Part shown: positions 45,213-55,275 of the stretch, one piece after another
How the letters are laid out: each line of letters starts with the position of its first letter
Position numbering within the stretch: position 1 is the stretch's first letter
Source: Candidatus Sumerlaeota bacterium
GTDB taxonomy: Bacteria > Sumerlaeota > Sumerlaeia > MWCT01 > JAUWMI01
Direction: 5' to 3'
DNA length: 64,000 bases
NCBI GenBank assembly: GCA_030613245.1
Contig: JAUWMI010000010.1
Span: 1-64,000 of the forward strand
Translations under genes and position numbers: made by a program
The notes under the pieces: model-generated
The model's input: only the letters and a program-made list of their open reading frames with translations
What the model was told of the DNA's origin: nothing
Database searches by the model: none

Positions 45213-46061
45213 ATGAGAGAACGTGACGTTGCGGCGCGGTTTGGGTGGCAGATTCGCCGGGCACTGGCCGAGGATATCGGTAAAGGGGATGTCACCAGCC
45301 TGAGGCTGGTGCAGACCAATCAGCATGGGCGTGCGCACATTGTTGCCAAGGCTGATGGAGTGCTTTGCGGAATGCCGGTGGTACAGTGTGTGTTCCATTG
45401 TCTTGACCCACGGCTCCGCATCGAATGCCTCGGGCGTGATGGTAAGCAGGTGCGACGGGGGGAAGTTGTGGCCAGGATTAGGGGACGTGTGCGCCCCATA
45501 CTATCGGGGGAGCGGGTGGCGCTAAACTTTCTGCAGCACCTTTCGGGGATTGCGACACAAACGGCCCGATTCGTTGCGGCCGTGCGCGGATCAAATACGA
45601 AGATTTACGATACGCGGAAGACCACGCCGCTCTGGCGTGGACTGGAGAAATATGCTGTTCGGACTGGAGGCGGCTACAATCATCGCATGGGTCTCTTCGA
45701 CATGATTCTCATTAAGGACAATCACATTGATGCAGTGGGGGGAATCGGGCCAGCGGTTGCGCGTGCGCGTGCTCGCAAGAAACGCGGTCTGCGTATTGGT
45801 GTGGAGGCGCGGACGCTTGAGGAGGTACGCGAGGCCGTCACGAGTCAGGCGGATCTGATCTTGCTCGACAATATGCCCATACACCAGATCAGGCAGGTGC
45901 TCAGGATCGGAAAGGGAAAGACCGAGATCGAAGTTAGTGGCGGGATCAACATTGCGCGAGCAAAGAAAATGGCAAGCCTGGGAGTCTCACGTCTCTCAAT
46001 TGGCGCGCTCACTCATTCGGCGCCGGCTTTGGATTTCTCGCTTGAATATATAAAGGCTTGA
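45213..46061 (+). CDS. nadC: Nicotinate-nucleotide pyrophosphorylase (quinolinate phosphoribosyltransferase)
   Basis: 282 residues. NadC converts quinolinate and PRPP to nicotinate mononucleotide in NAD synthesis. Motifs: ALAEDIGKGDVTS (about 17-29), ERVALNFLQHLSGIAT (about 100-115), YDTRKTTPLWR (about 132-142), GGGYNHRMGLFDMILIKDNH (about 152-171), and VEARTLEE followed by ILLDNM and EVSGGIN (about 230-252). GGGAG lies 5 nt before ATG 45213. The 264 nt between panB and nadC hold no recognisable gene. nadA and nadB are not present. Confidence 0.97.
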   Translation: MRERDVAARFGWQIRRALAEDIGKGDVTSLRLVQTNQHGRAHIVAKADGVLCGMPVVQCVFHCLDPRLRIECLGRDGKQVRRGEVVARIRGRVRPILSGERVALNFLQHLSGIATQTARFVAAVRGSNTKIYDTRKTTPLWRGLEKYAVRTGGGYNHRMGLFDMILIKDNHIDAVGGIGPAVARARARKKRGLRIGVEARTLEEVREAVTSQADLILLDNMPIHQIRQVLRIGKGKTEIEVSGGINIARAKKMASLGVSRLSIGALTHSAPALDFSLEYIKA

Positions 46062-46087
46062 CGCGTTTAGAATGTTATACTTATATG
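46058..46087 (+). promoter_or_regulatory. Putative promoter of the CHC2/TPR/DnaA gene
   Basis: TTGACG (46058-46063, overlapping the nadC stop codon), 18 nt, TATATG (46082-46087), about 105 nt before the start of the giant gene. Confidence 0.35.
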
Positions 46088-46193
46088 ACCTGTTAATGGT
46101 TTTGAATTATGTATATTCCCAGGGTTTTTAATTGGAATAGTGCGTATCATATTGTTTCTTCCTACCGCATGATATAGGTTTTCCGGTGCTGCT

Positions 46194-49100
46194 ATGAGTG
46201 TATATCCCGAGAACACGCTCAAATCTGTTCTGAATCAGCTCAAAATCATGAAGATGTTAGAGCTGATTAATTATCGAACGGATACCATGCAGGAAGCGGA
46301 GGATACAATCAGGTGTTTCTGCCCGATTCACAAAGAAGTGGTCTTTCGTACGCTGATCATCAACACGAGCGATAAACACTTCCGATGTTCGTACAGCTTA
46401 TGCGCGGGTCATAAGGGTGGAGACCTGATTTTGCTCTACGCACTTGCAGCTGAGAAGGATTACGACGAGTGTGTGGATTTCCTGGTGGACCACTTTGGCT
46501 TAGATGTAGAATTGCCCACCTCGAAGGAATTCGTCGAGAAGACCGTAGAGATAGCTGAGAATTATCTGGAGCTTGGTGCTCTTGACGAAGCGGAGCACGG
46601 ATTCAAGAAAGTTATTTCTATTGATCCCAAAAACCTTACCGCGCATAAAGGGCTGCTGGAAGTATATACATTGCTCAACAATGAGCCAAAGAGACTCAAA
46701 TCTCTGCGGGATCTGGTCAATCTCTATGCTGAGCAGAAGGAGTACAAGGAGGTTATTGAATTTGGCCGGAAAGTGCTCGAGAAGGAACCGGAGGATGTAC
46801 AGATCCAAGAGCAGTTGATTGATGGCTATCTGGGATTGGGTGACCATGCGACGGCTGTTAACGAATGTATGATGCTGGCAGACACGTACGAGAGTAAGGG
46901 GAAGTTCGCTGAAGCGCTGTCGCTATATCGCAAGATTGACCAGTCAAGTCTGGATTTAGTGGACGTTTATCCGCATATCATTCAAGTTCTTGTGGCGGCG
47001 AGCAGAACTGACGAGGCAACCAAAGAGACCATACAGCGTGCAGAGCGTTTGGTGAGAGAGGGTTCCTATGAGCAGGCTCTGGAATATTACAAATACGTGC
47101 TTGAGATAGATGATACGCGCAACGATATCCGCCGTCAGTATGTGAAAGTGTCGCTGGCCCTGGGGTTAAATGAGAAGCGCATTGTGACGTGCCTCGCAAT
47201 GGTTAATGAGATGTTAAATCAAGAGACGTTTAGTGATGCAGTGCCGACCTTGAATGACATGGTCACCGAGGCGCCGAATAATCTTTCGATCCTCAACAAG
47301 CTGAGCGAGGTGTATGAACGTCAGGGTAAAGATGAGGAGCGCCGGCAGATACAGCTCAAAATGGCTGATATTTGTCAGGATCAAAGTCGCACGCGGGAGG
47401 CTGTGGATTTGCTCGAGCAGCTGTTGACCCGAAACTCTGAGGATACTGATGTCCTGGGGCGCATGGCAGCTATCCAGAGGACGCAAGGGGAGAAGAAATC
47501 CTCGAGCAAAACCTACCGTAAGATGGCAGAAATTTTCAAGACGCAGAACCGGTATGAGGAGGCGGTACAGATTTATCAATCGCTAGTCGAGATTGAGCCA
47601 AAGGATCTGGGGAGCCGGCGCGAACAGATTCAATTATACCTGGCGGCAGGAAACGCAGAGCATGCAGTTGCAAAAGCTCAGGAGCTCATTGACCATCTCT
47701 GTAGCAAGAAGCAGTACGAGTCGGCCATTGAGGAGATTGGGCGATTGATCGAGGCCTTGCCGGACGTTGGGGAGTTGCATGTGAAGCAGGCAGAACTCTT
47801 CGAGAAAATCAGGCGTGCAGACGAGGCACGAGAGGGCTATTTTCGTGCACATGATCTTTTCAAACAACAGGGCCAGTTGGAGAAGGCGGCAGTGCAGCTC
47901 GACCGGATTCTGGCAAGCGATGAGACGAACTTCCGCGCTCTTAAGGCGCAGGCTGAGCTACAGGCGCAGATGGGCGATGGTGTAAAAGCTCTGGGTACTC
48001 TGAGCGAGCTCGCCACGTCGCTCATTGACAAGAATGATTTAGAAGAGGCGCGCGCTGTGGTGCAGAAGATTCTGGAAATCAAGCCCGACGATTTGGCAAG
48101 CCTCGATCGTCTGGTTGAGGTGAACCAACGGCTGAAGGACAACCAGGGGCTGATTTCGGCTTATACACAGCAGATCGATGTTTTTCTACAGCGCGAAGCA
48201 TTCAGTAAGGTCGTCGAAATCTGTCAGAAGATTCTCGCCATTGACTCCTCAGATACAATGGCACGGCTGAGTCTGATTCGAGTGTACGAGCTTACGAATA
48301 AGCAAGAGATGGCACTTGAGCAATACTGCCAGCTGGCCGAGCTTTACCGAAAGTGCCAGGACCGTGAGAAGGAGCGAGAGGTTTGCGAAAAAATTCTTAC
48401 TCTTAAGAGTGACGATGCTGAGGTGCGGCGGCATTACTGCGACCTTTTGCTTGAGACCGGTCACATGCAGGAAGCCTGTACGCAGCTGGGGGCAATCGTA
48501 GAGCAATACTGCGCGCAGGCAGATTTCCAGCAGGCTACTGATCTTTTGCAGCAGTACTTGGAGCGCACCCCTGAGTGGGCTGAAGCACTGGTGGAGTTAA
48601 TTGAGGTGTGCCGGCGGGCCGAGAAGCCAGCCGAACAGCGCGACGCAACGCTGCGGCTGATCAAAGTGCACGAGCAGCGGGGCGAGCTGGCCAACGTTGC
48701 GAATCTCTATCGTGAGCTGCTGGTTCTTGAACCCCAGAATTTCACGTTTCATAATAATCTGATCCATACCTTGCTGGAAGCTGGCAAGACTGACGAAGCG
48801 AAAGGGGAGTACGTAACTCTTGCCCAGCTCTATTGCGAGGCAGAACGCTACGATGACGCTGAAGCTATTTATAGTGAACTACTTGAGCAAGATGCCGACA
48901 ACGAGACTGTGCATCGCGGTCTCATTACATTGTATCGCAAGCAGGGCAATATGCAGCGGGCGATAGAGCAGATTTACCGATTGAGCAGTATCAAACAGGA
49001 GCAAGGGACAATTGACGACGCGATCAGCGTGTTGCGGGAGGTTGTTGAGATTGATCCTCAGAATGTTGATGTACGGCGCAGAATCATCGATCTCGACAAA

Positions 49101-50279
49101 GAGGCGAAGAAGGTAGACGATGCTCTTAAGGAATTTGCAGTGCTCTACGACATGCACATGCAGAACAAGGAGCTGGAGGCTGCCGTTGCAGTGCAGAAGG
49201 AGGCGGTCAGTCTCAAGCCTGACGAGCCCACATTGCGGCGGGTGCTGACTGATACGTACCTGAAACAGGACAATGTTGATGAAGCGGTGGAAGAGCTCTT
49301 TGCGCTGGTTGACCTCTATAATGAAAAGGAAGAGTATGAAGAGGGCATGAAGGTTCTGGGCGAGGTTCTCGAGCTTGACCCGCAGAATCTGCGTGCGAAA
49401 CGTAGGCGAGCAGAAGGGTATGCCCGGTTGGGAAAGGACAAAAAGGCACTGGAGGAATTCCTTCGGCTTGCCATCGTGTTTGACAACATGCCGGTGACAG
49501 ACGGCAAGCAACGAGACAAGATAGCTGAGGAGCTCCAGAAATTCCGTGAACTTCCTGTTGTTAAAGAATATTCCTTCGATCAGTTCGTGGTGGGAGATCG
49601 AAACAATTTTGCATTTGCAACAGCGATGGCCGTGGCAAAATCGCCGGCCAGAAGCTATAATCCGTTATTCTTCCATAGCGATGTGGGCCTGGGCAAAACG
49701 CATTTGCTGCATGCCATTGCTAACTACGTAACGATGCACAGTCAGGATCTCAAAGTCCTTTATACAAACTCTGAAGAATTTACCAGTGAATTGATTGATG
49801 CGATTCAGAACAACACGGTCATTGCATTTCGCAACCGTTATAAGAACACCGATGTGCTGCTGCTCGACGACGTGCAGTTTTTGGCTGGAAAGGAACGCGC
49901 CCAGGAAGAGTTCTTCCATATCTTTAACACTCTCTTTCAGGGCAAAAAGCAGATTGTGCTGACCAGCGATCGCCCGCCAAAAGATATGGCCCACCTGGAG
50001 AAACGGCTGCGCTCGCGCTTTGGGGGTGGTGTCATCGTTGACATTCAGCCTCCAGATTTTGAGACCCGCACTGCAATTTTGCACAAGGATGCTCAGGCCT
50101 ATCCTGGGATTGACATTGCCGATGATGTGTTCAATTTGATTGCTGAACGCATCCGGAGTAATGTTCGGGATCTCAAAGCGGCGCTCAATCAGGTGATTGC
50201 CGTCCACCAGATTACTCAAGAGCAAATTACACTTAATATGGCGAAACGCGTTCTGGAGAGCATCCTGGAAAAAGTATAG
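46194..50279 (+). CDS. Giant CHC2-zinc-finger / TPR / DnaA-type AAA+ fusion protein
   Basis: 1361 residues, no signal peptide or membrane span. Residues about 38-100 resemble the DnaG CHC2 zinc-binding domain: CPIH (C43, H46), then HFRCSYSLCAGHKGGDLILL with C65 and C70 (spacing 4, not the usual 2). A TPR array of roughly 20 or more units fills about 105-1105. The C-terminal part (about 1122-1361) is a DnaA domain III: FDQFVVGDRNNFA, Walker A VGLGKTHLLHAI (K1168, T1169), Walker B DVLLLDDVQFL (D1225, D1226), sensor 1 IVLTSDRPPKDM, and RLRSRFGGGVIVDI. The DnaA DNA-binding domain IV is missing. A role in a replication- or RNA-linked assembly is inferred; no such system is known to me. Confidence 0.88.
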   Translation: MSVYPENTLKSVLNQLKIMKMLELINYRTDTMQEAEDTIRCFCPIHKEVVFRTLIINTSDKHFRCSYSLCAGHKGGDLILLYALAAEKDYDECVDFLVDHFGLDVELPTSKEFVEKTVEIAENYLELGALDEAEHGFKKVISIDPKNLTAHKGLLEVYTLLNNEPKRLKSLRDLVNLYAEQKEYKEVIEFGRKVLEKEPEDVQIQEQLIDGYLGLGDHATAVNECMMLADTYESKGKFAEALSLYRKIDQSSLDLVDVYPHIIQVLVAASRTDEATKETIQRAERLVREGSYEQALEYYKYVLEIDDTRNDIRRQYVKVSLALGLNEKRIVTCLAMVNEMLNQETFSDAVPTLNDMVTEAPNNLSILNKLSEVYERQGKDEERRQIQLKMADICQDQSRTREAVDLLEQLLTRNSEDTDVLGRMAAIQRTQGEKKSSSKTYRKMAEIFKTQNRYEEAVQIYQSLVEIEPKDLGSRREQIQLYLAAGNAEHAVAKAQELIDHLCSKKQYESAIEEIGRLIEALPDVGELHVKQAELFEKIRRADEAREGYFRAHDLFKQQGQLEKAAVQLDRILASDETNFRALKAQAELQAQMGDGVKALGTLSELATSLIDKNDLEEARAVVQKILEIKPDDLASLDRLVEVNQRLKDNQGLISAYTQQIDVFLQREAFSKVVEICQKILAIDSSDTMARLSLIRVYELTNKQEMALEQYCQLAELYRKCQDREKEREVCEKILTLKSDDAEVRRHYCDLLLETGHMQEACTQLGAIVEQYCAQADFQQATDLLQQYLERTPEWAEALVELIEVCRRAEKPAEQRDATLRLIKVHEQRGELANVANLYRELLVLEPQNFTFHNNLIHTLLEAGKTDEAKGEYVTLAQLYCEAERYDDAEAIYSELLEQDADNETVHRGLITLYRKQGNMQRAIEQIYRLSSIKQEQGTIDDAISVLREVVEIDPQNVDVRRRIIDLDKEAKKVDDALKEFAVLYDMHMQNKELEAAVAVQKEAVSLKPDEPTLRRVLTDTYLKQDNVDEAVEELFALVDLYNEKEEYEEGMKVLGEVLELDPQNLRAKRRRAEGYARLGKDKKALEEFLRLAIVFDNMPVTDGKQRDKIAEELQKFRELPVVKEYSFDQFVVGDRNNFAFATAMAVAKSPARSYNPLFFHSDVGLGKTHLLHAIANYVTMHSQDLKVLYTNSEEFTSELIDAIQNNTVIAFRNRYKNTDVLLLDDVQFLAGKERAQEEFFHIFNTLFQGKKQIVLTSDRPPKDMAHLEKRLRSRFGGGVIVDIQPPDFETRTAILHKDAQAYPGIDIADDVFNLIAERIRSNVRDLKAALNQVIAVHQITQEQITLNMAKRVLESILEKV

Positions 50280-50397
50280 CTGTCTGGATTTACCAGTGCA
50301 GGCCTGGTAGCTGCCACCCGGGTTTCACCGAAGCAACCAGGTGGGATGTGTTGATAAGCACTGGTACGATGCATAAGATGCAGGGTAGGGTTAAGCA

Positions 50398-50946
50398 ATG
50401 GATGAGTACTATCGCGGGGTACAGCAGGCGCTGCAGCAGCCAGAGATGGGTTTCGTTGAGCTGCTCTTATGGGGTTTTGGCATTTTTATTGCAGTTCTTC
50501 TCGTTATTTTCGTTGGGAAAGTCATCAAGACAATTATCACGCAACGGGTTCAACAGATACGGTATTATGGGGTGGATTTTGAAGGGCTCAAGCAAATGCT
50601 TGACACTGGCTTGCTGAGCGAAGAGGAATATCAGAAGGTTCGAAAGAAAGTTGCAGAACGATTGGCCGAAGAGATGGCACAGGAGAGGAGGCCCGCAGCG
50701 CCAGGTCTTTCCGTGCCTGCGCAAAAACCCGCTACGACACCTAAGCCTGGCTGGCCCCGGGAAACTCCTATCCCGCGTGGCGTTGGACCCGGCAATGAGA
50801 AGATCACTGTACCATCAATGCCTGCGGGTCGCGGTCCTTCCAAGGGCAAGAAGGCGCTGGACCTCGATGGGATGTTCAAAGCCGGTCTTATCACAGCGGA
50901 GGAGTATGAGAAATTGGCGCAGTTTTTTCGCGATAAGGAGAAGTAG
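50398..50946 (+). CDS. Membrane protein with two SHOCT-like motifs
   Basis: 182 residues. One membrane span (about 18-44, FVELLLWGFGIFIAVLLVIF) is followed by two copies of a SHOCT-type helical motif: DFEGLKQMLDTGLLSEEEYQ (about 60-79) and DLDGMFKAGLITAEEYEKL (about 155-173). A Pro-rich linker (about 97-145) separates them. SHOCT motifs commonly lie at the ends of small bacterial membrane proteins and may bind other proteins. It starts 118 nt after the giant CHC2/TPR/DnaA gene and may belong to the same unit, hence could anchor it to the membrane; that is speculation. Confidence 0.65.
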   Translation: MDEYYRGVQQALQQPEMGFVELLLWGFGIFIAVLLVIFVGKVIKTIITQRVQQIRYYGVDFEGLKQMLDTGLLSEEEYQKVRKKVAERLAEEMAQERRPAAPGLSVPAQKPATTPKPGWPRETPIPRGVGPGNEKITVPSMPAGRGPSKGKKALDLDGMFKAGLITAEEYEKLAQFFRDKEK

Positions 50947-51073
50947 TTGGAGGATGCGCGGCAGGGCACACGCTTCCCCTGTCTTTCGTATCATTGAGCC
51001 CCAAGGGTTCTGATTGTTGCTCTGCAAAGAATTCACGTTAAGATTGTACGAGACCTAGATATAGAGCTAATGG

Positions 51074-51820
51074 ATGGCTACGATCCTGACGTATCATCAT
51101 ATCGGCGATGTTCCTCCCGATTATCGTGAACGCAACCTTTGTGTGTCGCCTGCTCATTTCGAAGCCCAAATGGGATTTTTGCGCCGTAAGGGATGGTTGG
51201 TTGTTTCGCTGGATGCGGTGCGCAGAGAGTTGCTGGGTGAAATTCGTCTACCTGCGCATGCAGTGGCGATTACCTTTGATGACGGTACGCACAGCGTGCT
51301 GATGCATGCGATTTCGATTCTTAAGCGTTATGGTTTTAGCGCTACGGTGTTTGTAGTGGCGAATCAAGTGCAGGCACAGTCAGGAGGTACAGCGCCACGC
51401 GACCAGTTCGCCCCGCTCACCAGAGATGAACTGGTGACGCTTTCGCGTGAGGGCCTGACCATTGGATCGCACTCGCAAACTCATCGGCGTCTGACGGAAC
51501 TGTCGGCAGACGAGTGTGAACAGGAAGTGGCAGGCTCGAAGCAAAGCCTCGAATGCATATTGGGCAAGCCTGTGCACTGGTTCTCGTATCCCTACGGAAG
51601 CTTTAATTTTCAAATTATTGAGAGCGTGCGGAGGGCTGGCTATCATGGGGCGGCCTCAGTGATTCGTGACAATCGCAACAGCGCGAAGCATCTCTTCTGC
51701 CTCCAGCGTGTAATGGTAATGCAGGATACTACGCTGACCCGCTTCTGCTATTACTTCAGCCAGCTTTATCACTATATTCACAAGCGCAAAAATCAACGCC
51801 GGTGGAAGCCTTACGTATGA
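51074..51820 (+). CDS. Polysaccharide deacetylase (NodB/CE4 family)
   Basis: 248 residues, no signal peptide. CE4 enzymes remove N-acetyl groups from polysaccharides or peptidoglycan. Motif 1 is VAITFDDGTHSVL (about 63-75; catalytic and metal Asp), motif 2 is IGSHSQTHRRLTEL (about 130-143; HxxxH metal ligands), and motif 3 is WFSYPYGSFN (about 170-179). The order and spacing look active. Its stop codon overlaps the start of the glycosyltransferase gene (ATGA), so the two are translationally coupled and probably act on one polymer, such as exopolysaccharide or lipopolysaccharide. Confidence 0.93.
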   Translation: MATILTYHHIGDVPPDYRERNLCVSPAHFEAQMGFLRRKGWLVVSLDAVRRELLGEIRLPAHAVAITFDDGTHSVLMHAISILKRYGFSATVFVVANQVQAQSGGTAPRDQFAPLTRDELVTLSREGLTIGSHSQTHRRLTELSADECEQEVAGSKQSLECILGKPVHWFSYPYGSFNFQIIESVRRAGYHGAASVIRDNRNSAKHLFCLQRVMVMQDTTLTRFCYYFSQLYHYIHKRKNQRRWKPYV

Positions 51821-52956
51821 GGATATTGCACACGAATTTTCACCGGGGATGGGGAGGGCAATCGAATCGAATTTTACTCGTGTGCGAAGGACTACGCCAG
51901 CGGGGACATGAAGTAACGATTGCGGCGCCGGCAGAGTCGCCTCTTATACAAAAAGCGGCGCAGGTAGGAATTGACGTGGTGGGCGATGTGGCATTCAGGC
52001 GGGGATTCCGTCCGCTCTCGTTTTTCCACGACGTGTATGTACTGCGGCGTTGTCATCTCACCGCGCCATTCGACATCATTCATCTCCATGGGTCGCAGGA
52101 TTCCTGGGCCTGTGCATTTGCGTTCCGGGAAATGAGAGATGGCATTTCAATTGTACGCACGAAGCATAACATATTTCCGATTCGCAACCATGTCATGAAT
52201 AGGTGGCTCTATGGAAAGTTCATCAACCACATGGTCTGCATTTCGAGCGAGATTTATCGCTACTGCACTGGTAACTCGTATTTATCTCCAGAGCGTTTAT
52301 CAATAATTCACAGTGCAGTGAGACAGGATATGTTGGAGACTGATCAGGAGGCAAAGGATTTACGCGAAGAGTGGCATATTGGCGGGAAGTTTTGCGTCGG
52401 TACGATTGGTCGGCTGCGAGAAGAAAAAGGTCACTGCTATCTGCTGCAAGCGATACCGAAGATTGTTGAAAACCAGCAGGACATTATGTTTGTGATCGTT
52501 GGCGATGGTTCGTTGCGAGGAGAACTGCAGGCGCTTGCCCAGCAGCTGGGCATCGCACAATACGTCTTGTTCACAGGGTTCCGGGACGACATCCCGCGGG
52601 TATTAAAAACGTGCGACCTGTTTGTCCTGCCGTCAGTTTCAGAGGGTCTGGGAACGGTTCTGCTGGAAGCTGCTGCCGCCGAGGTACCTATTATCGCAAC
52701 CCGTGTAGGGGGCATTCCAGATATTATTCAGAATGGGAAACACGGGCTGCTTGTCCAGTCGCAGTCTCCGGACGAGTTAGCTCAGCATATCCTTGATCTG
52801 TGCCATGATCGTACACGAGGCAGGGAGCTTGCGAGATGTGCCCGAGAGTTTGTGCTTGAAAATTTTAGTGAAAAGCAGCTAGTGGATAAAACGATAGCCC
52901 TATACGAGCGGCTTATGTTTGAGCGCACTCAGCCGAGTCTCAAGAAGGAATCATGA
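51817..52956 (+). CDS. Glycosyltransferase family 4
   Basis: 379 residues from ATG 51817 (MRILHTNFHRGWGGQSNRI); a start 15 nt earlier would add five residues. The GT-B fold has an N-terminal acceptor domain with GGQSNRI and an HLHGSQD segment. The C-terminal donor domain has VGTIGRLREEKGHCYLLQA (about 193-211), VGDGSLRGELQALAQQLG, VLFTGFRDD, and the GT4 signature PSVSEGLGTVLLEAAAAEVP (about 270-289). It retains the glutamates of the EX7E motif. It is coupled to the deacetylase gene. The sugar donor is not predictable. Confidence 0.94.
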   Translation: MRILHTNFHRGWGGQSNRILLVCEGLRQRGHEVTIAAPAESPLIQKAAQVGIDVVGDVAFRRGFRPLSFFHDVYVLRRCHLTAPFDIIHLHGSQDSWACAFAFREMRDGISIVRTKHNIFPIRNHVMNRWLYGKFINHMVCISSEIYRYCTGNSYLSPERLSIIHSAVRQDMLETDQEAKDLREEWHIGGKFCVGTIGRLREEKGHCYLLQAIPKIVENQQDIMFVIVGDGSLRGELQALAQQLGIAQYVLFTGFRDDIPRVLKTCDLFVLPSVSEGLGTVLLEAAAAEVPIIATRVGGIPDIIQNGKHGLLVQSQSPDELAQHILDLCHDRTRGRELARCAREFVLENFSEKQLVDKTIALYERLMFERTQPSLKKES

Positions 52957-53070
52957 CAGCGGCGATTGCCGAGGCCGGATTATTTGGCCCGGATTATCAA
53001 CCTCATGAAGGCACGAAGATTGGGGGAGTGCCAAGGAACAGTGAAAACATAGGGCCATTAAACTTTTCTA

Positions 53071-53098
53071 TTTACAAATACCAACCGACTAATATAGG
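53071..53098 (+). promoter_or_regulatory. Putative mreBCD-rodA promoter
   Basis: TTTACA (53071-53076), 16 nt, TATAGG (53093-53098), about 60 nt before mreB. An AAGGAG-type site (53143-53148) follows. Confidence 0.4.
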
Positions 53099-53159
53099 GT
53101 AAGGCCTTGAAAAATACGGGGAATGGCGATTTTTAAAAAAATAAGGAGAGCGGTGGATA

Positions 53160-54191
53160 ATGTTCAACTTCCTGTACAATCTCTTCTCGATGGATATTGG
53201 AATTGATCTTGGCACTGCGACTACGCTGGTCTATGTCAAAGGCGAAGGGATCGTGCTATGTGAGCCCTCGGTAGTTGCCATTCAGCGAGACAAGAACGTT
53301 CTCCTTGCGGTGGGTGCAGAAGCCAAGCGAATGATCGGCAGAACGCCTGGTAACATTGTGGCAATCCGGCCGATGAGAGATGGAGTGATTGCTGATTTTG
53401 AGATTACCCAGGATATGCTCCGCTACTTTATTAAGAAGGTGCATATGAACCGCCGGCGTTTGGTGCATCCGCGGATCGTGATCAGTGTGCCTTCGGGAAT
53501 CACTGAAGTAGAGAAGCGCGCGGTGCGGGAATCAGCGTACCAGGCGGGCGCCCGTGAGGTCTACCTCATGGAGGAGCCGATGGCCGCGGCAATAGGTGTC
53601 GGTCTTCCGGTCACTGAGCCATCGGGCAGTATGGTGATTGACATTGGTGGCGGGACTACTGAGGTGGCGGTGATCTCGCTGGGCGGTATTGTGGTCAGCA
53701 AATCTGTACGGGTGGCTGGCGATGAGATGGATAATGCAATCGCGCAGCATATCAAACGCAAATATAATTTGATGATTGGCGAGCGAACGGCTGAGGAGAT
53801 CAAGATCAAGATTGGCTCTGCGGATAAGTTGCCGGAGGAGTATGTCCAGGTGATTAAAGGGCGGGATCTTGTTGCAGGATTGCCGCGCACGATTGAGGTT
53901 ACCTCGGAGGAGATACGCGAAGCTCTGGCCGAGCCTATCACGACGATTGTTGACGCGGTCAAGGCCACGCTGGAGAAGACGCCGCCTGAGTTATCTGCGG
54001 ATATCGTAGATGCGGGTATTATCATGGCTGGTGGAGGCTCTCAGCTTCAGGGTATGGACACGCTTTTGGCCAGTGAGACGGGGCTGCCGGTTCGGCTTTC
54101 CGAAAATCCTGAAACCGCGATCGTGCTCGGCACTGGGAAGACTCTCGACTCGTTGGAAATGCTGAGCAAGTTAGAGAGCATGAAGCGTTGA
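53160..54191 (+). CDS. mreB: Rod shape-determining protein MreB
   Basis: 343 residues. This actin-like ATPase organises cell-wall synthesis along the cell side. A short amphipathic N-terminus, [16 protein letters not shown], agrees with membrane binding. Actin-fold motifs: phosphate-1 [15 protein letters not shown] (about 14-28), phosphate-2 [18 protein letters not shown] (about 160-177), and adenosine [15 protein letters not shown] (about 288-302). The start is ATG 53160 behind AAGGAG and a promoter candidate. It is followed by mreC, mreD and rodA. Confidence 0.98.
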   Translation: MFNFLYNLFSMDIGIDLGTATTLVYVKGEGIVLCEPSVVAIQRDKNVLLAVGAEAKRMIGRTPGNIVAIRPMRDGVIADFEITQDMLRYFIKKVHMNRRRLVHPRIVISVPSGITEVEKRAVRESAYQAGAREVYLMEEPMAAAIGVGLPVTEPSGSMVIDIGGGTTEVAVISLGGIVVSKSVRVAGDEMDNAIAQHIKRKYNLMIGERTAEEIKIKIGSADKLPEEYVQVIKGRDLVAGLPRTIEVTSEEIREALAEPITTIVDAVKATLEKTPPELSADIVDAGIIMAGGGSQLQGMDTLLASETGLPVRLSENPETAIVLGTGKTLDSLEMLSKLESMKR

Positions 54192-54441
54192 GCCTTGGGA
54201 CGCCGGGCAGTGCAGCAGCGGTTGTCGTGGGCGCAGTTCGGCCGGCCGGACATCAGCTAGGTTTGTGCCCGAGCGGTTACTTTCTTGAGGGGCCACGGTA
54301 GTGATGGGTTGTAACTGTGGTTCTCAGGGGGATTCAGGGGCGCGAACCGCGGCTGCAAGATTTTCGTCACCCCTATTCAATTCCCCATATGCATCGGACT
54401 GGGTCCTGGAGACAGCCCGTTATGGCTAACGGGTGCTCATC

Positions 54442-55275
54442 ATGAATCTTAAGCGATTGTGGACGTATCGGAAACTCATTCTTTTCTTCCTGCTAATATT
54501 TCTCTCCTTTCTTATCCTCATGGCGCAACAGAGACAAGCACTGAGCGAGAGTCAGGCAGGGCGCATTGCGCTGGTGATCTTCGATCCGCTATTTAAGGCG
54601 ACAGCTTGGGTGGATGAACGCGTGGTGGATTTCTTTGACGTGGCGTTGAGCCGCTCGTCGCTTCGCCGTGAGAATGAAGCCTTGCAGCAAGAACTGGCCG
54701 CACTGGAGGTTAGATACCGGCTACTGAAGCATGAGATGCTAAAGCTACAGAGTCTGTCAGATCTACAGACGCTTGATCTTACCAGGTCGCTTCGATTGCT
54801 TCCGGCGAGTGTCACGGCCGTGAGTCCGAGCCCCTGGAGTCGAACTGTGGTCGTTGATAAAGGTATCATTCAAGGAGTACGGACAAACATGGCAGTTGTG
54901 CACGTGACGGGGCTGGTTGGAATTGTTCGCGAGGTGACACCGAATAGCGCAGTGGTTCAACTTCTTATTGACCAGCGAAGCGCCGTGGGTGTGAGGGTTG
55001 AAGAGACCCGTGAGCGTGGCATCGTGCGTGGTCTCGGTACGCCGGAGCGCTACGAACTGCTGCTTGAGGAGTCTGGTGAGGGGCCGCAAGAAGGGGCGAC
55101 TGTGGTGAGCTCGGGACTGGAGGGATCGCATTTCGCTGGTGGGTTGCTTGTGGGAACCGTTCATGGCGCTAAGAAAAACAAGTATGGTCAGGTTATTGCC
55201 ATGGTCAAGCCAGCCGTGAATATGAATCGCCTGGAAGAGGTTCTGATTATTCTGGGCAGCGAGGAGGGGAGTTGA
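54442..55275 (+). CDS. mreC: Cell-shape protein MreC
   Basis: 277 residues from ATG 54442; a GTG at 54433 would add three residues. MreC is a periplasmic scaffold linking MreB to penicillin-binding proteins. A membrane anchor (about 12-32, LILFFLLIFLSFLILMA) is followed by a coiled coil (about 72-107) and the beta-rich MreC core (about 120-275), with ASVTAVSPSPWSRTVVVDKG and VVSSGLEGSHFAGGLLVGTV as typical segments. mreD begins on its last codons (TTGA overlap). A 250-nt gap after mreB contains no terminator. Confidence 0.95.
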   Translation: MNLKRLWTYRKLILFFLLIFLSFLILMAQQRQALSESQAGRIALVIFDPLFKATAWVDERVVDFFDVALSRSSLRRENEALQQELAALEVRYRLLKHEMLKLQSLSDLQTLDLTRSLRLLPASVTAVSPSPWSRTVVVDKGIIQGVRTNMAVVHVTGLVGIVREVTPNSAVVQLLIDQRSAVGVRVEETRERGIVRGLGTPERYELLLEESGEGPQEGATVVSSGLEGSHFAGGLLVGTVHGAKKNKYGQVIAMVKPAVNMNRLEEVLIILGSEEGS

